From: Thermoplasmata archaeon UBA184
GTDB taxonomy: Archaea > Thermoplasmatota > Thermoplasmata > Lutacidiplasmatales > UBA184
Length of the DNA stretch: 13,167 nucleotides
Reading direction: 5' to 3'
Assembly: GCA_002495185.1 (NCBI GenBank)
Contig: DAEB01000031.1
Coordinates: forward strand, 4,105-17,271
Made by a program: the position numbers and the translations under genes. The notes beneath the pieces are model-generated. The model saw nothing but the letters and a program-made list of their open reading frames with translations, did not search any database and was not told the origin of the DNA. Shown one piece after another: positions 13,054-13,167 of the stretch (its first letter is position 1; each line of letters begins with the position of its first letter).

Positions 13054-13167
13054 TCAAAGCCAGAGGATCATCGCGCGACGCGGCAACCCCTTTTCGCGAT
13101 AGAAGCTAACGACCACTCCACACACTGCGAGTGCAACTCCCGCCACCATGAGGGCCAGGTAGGTCGT
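13054..13167 (-). CDS. Small membrane protein, C-terminal part (runs off the window)
   Basis: Thirty-seven codons are visible before the TGA. They give a membrane helix (Y-L-A-L-M-V-A-G-V-A-L-A-V-C-G-V-V-V-S-F-Y) and then a basic cytoplasmic-type tail R-E-K-G-L-P-R-R-A-M-I-L-W-L. Two decayed copies of this tail lie to the left (near 12824 and 11774), each just right of a hairpin. Judging from the spacing of those copies, the complete protein may be only about 50-70 residues, but its start is outside the window. Family not recognised. Confidence 0.6.
   Translation of the reverse strand, partial: TTYLALMVAGVALAVCGVVVSFYREKGLPRRAMILWL

Overview
The window looks like archaeal chromosome of high G+C content, most likely from the Thermoplasmatota. 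The strongest evidence is the archaea-only pair gatD/gatE. Supporting signs are TATA-type promoters at leaderless or short-leader distances and a tRNA gene with no encoded CCA that carries a bulge-helix-bulge-like intron. The phylum is an inference; the domain Archaea is well supported.

Region 1 (1-5066, plus strand) is one tightly packed hydrogenase operon. It holds the 3' end of the flavin/electron-transfer gamma subunit and the complete small and large subunits of a cytoplasmic group 3b-type [NiFe] hydrogenase (sulfhydrogenase-like). Maturation genes follow: an M52 endopeptidase, an unusual HypA lacking its zinc domain, and HypC. The operon ends with a DMT-family (EamA) membrane transporter and a soluble protein resembling the hydrogenase-associated DUF6390 family. 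Genes overlap or lie close together, as expected for co-translation. The beta subunit and hypB/D/E/F are not in view.

Region 2 (5117-5471) is a small two-helix membrane protein with its own leaderless promoter.

Region 3 (5465-9637, minus strand) is an operon read right to left: gatD, gatE (archaeal Gln-tRNA amidotransferase), an archaeal phosphoglycolate-phosphatase-type HAD enzyme, and a small four-knuckle zinc protein. Its promoter lies back to back with that of the tRNA gene.

Region 4 (9720-11265) is a tRNA-Arg(GCG) gene with a predicted 34-nt D-loop intron. A tyrosine recombinase starts 57 bases after it, which is the usual arrangement of an element integrated in a tRNA gene.

Region 5 (11266-13167) is a mostly non-coding accessory region. 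It holds one plausible small minus-strand ORF and then six irregularly spaced (about 220-300 bp) copies of a hairpin element. Each copy has tandem GGACC-type half sites on the left, a loop of about 28-33 nt (containing a GATTAGG-like core in copies A-E), and tandem GGTCC-type half sites on the right. Stem sequences differ between copies, but the partner strand changes with them. Three copies (A, E, F) abut the 3' end of intact or decayed copies of one small membrane-protein gene on the minus strand. The array therefore looks like tandem [gene tail + hairpin] units beside an integrase, and it is the best candidate here for something undescribed.
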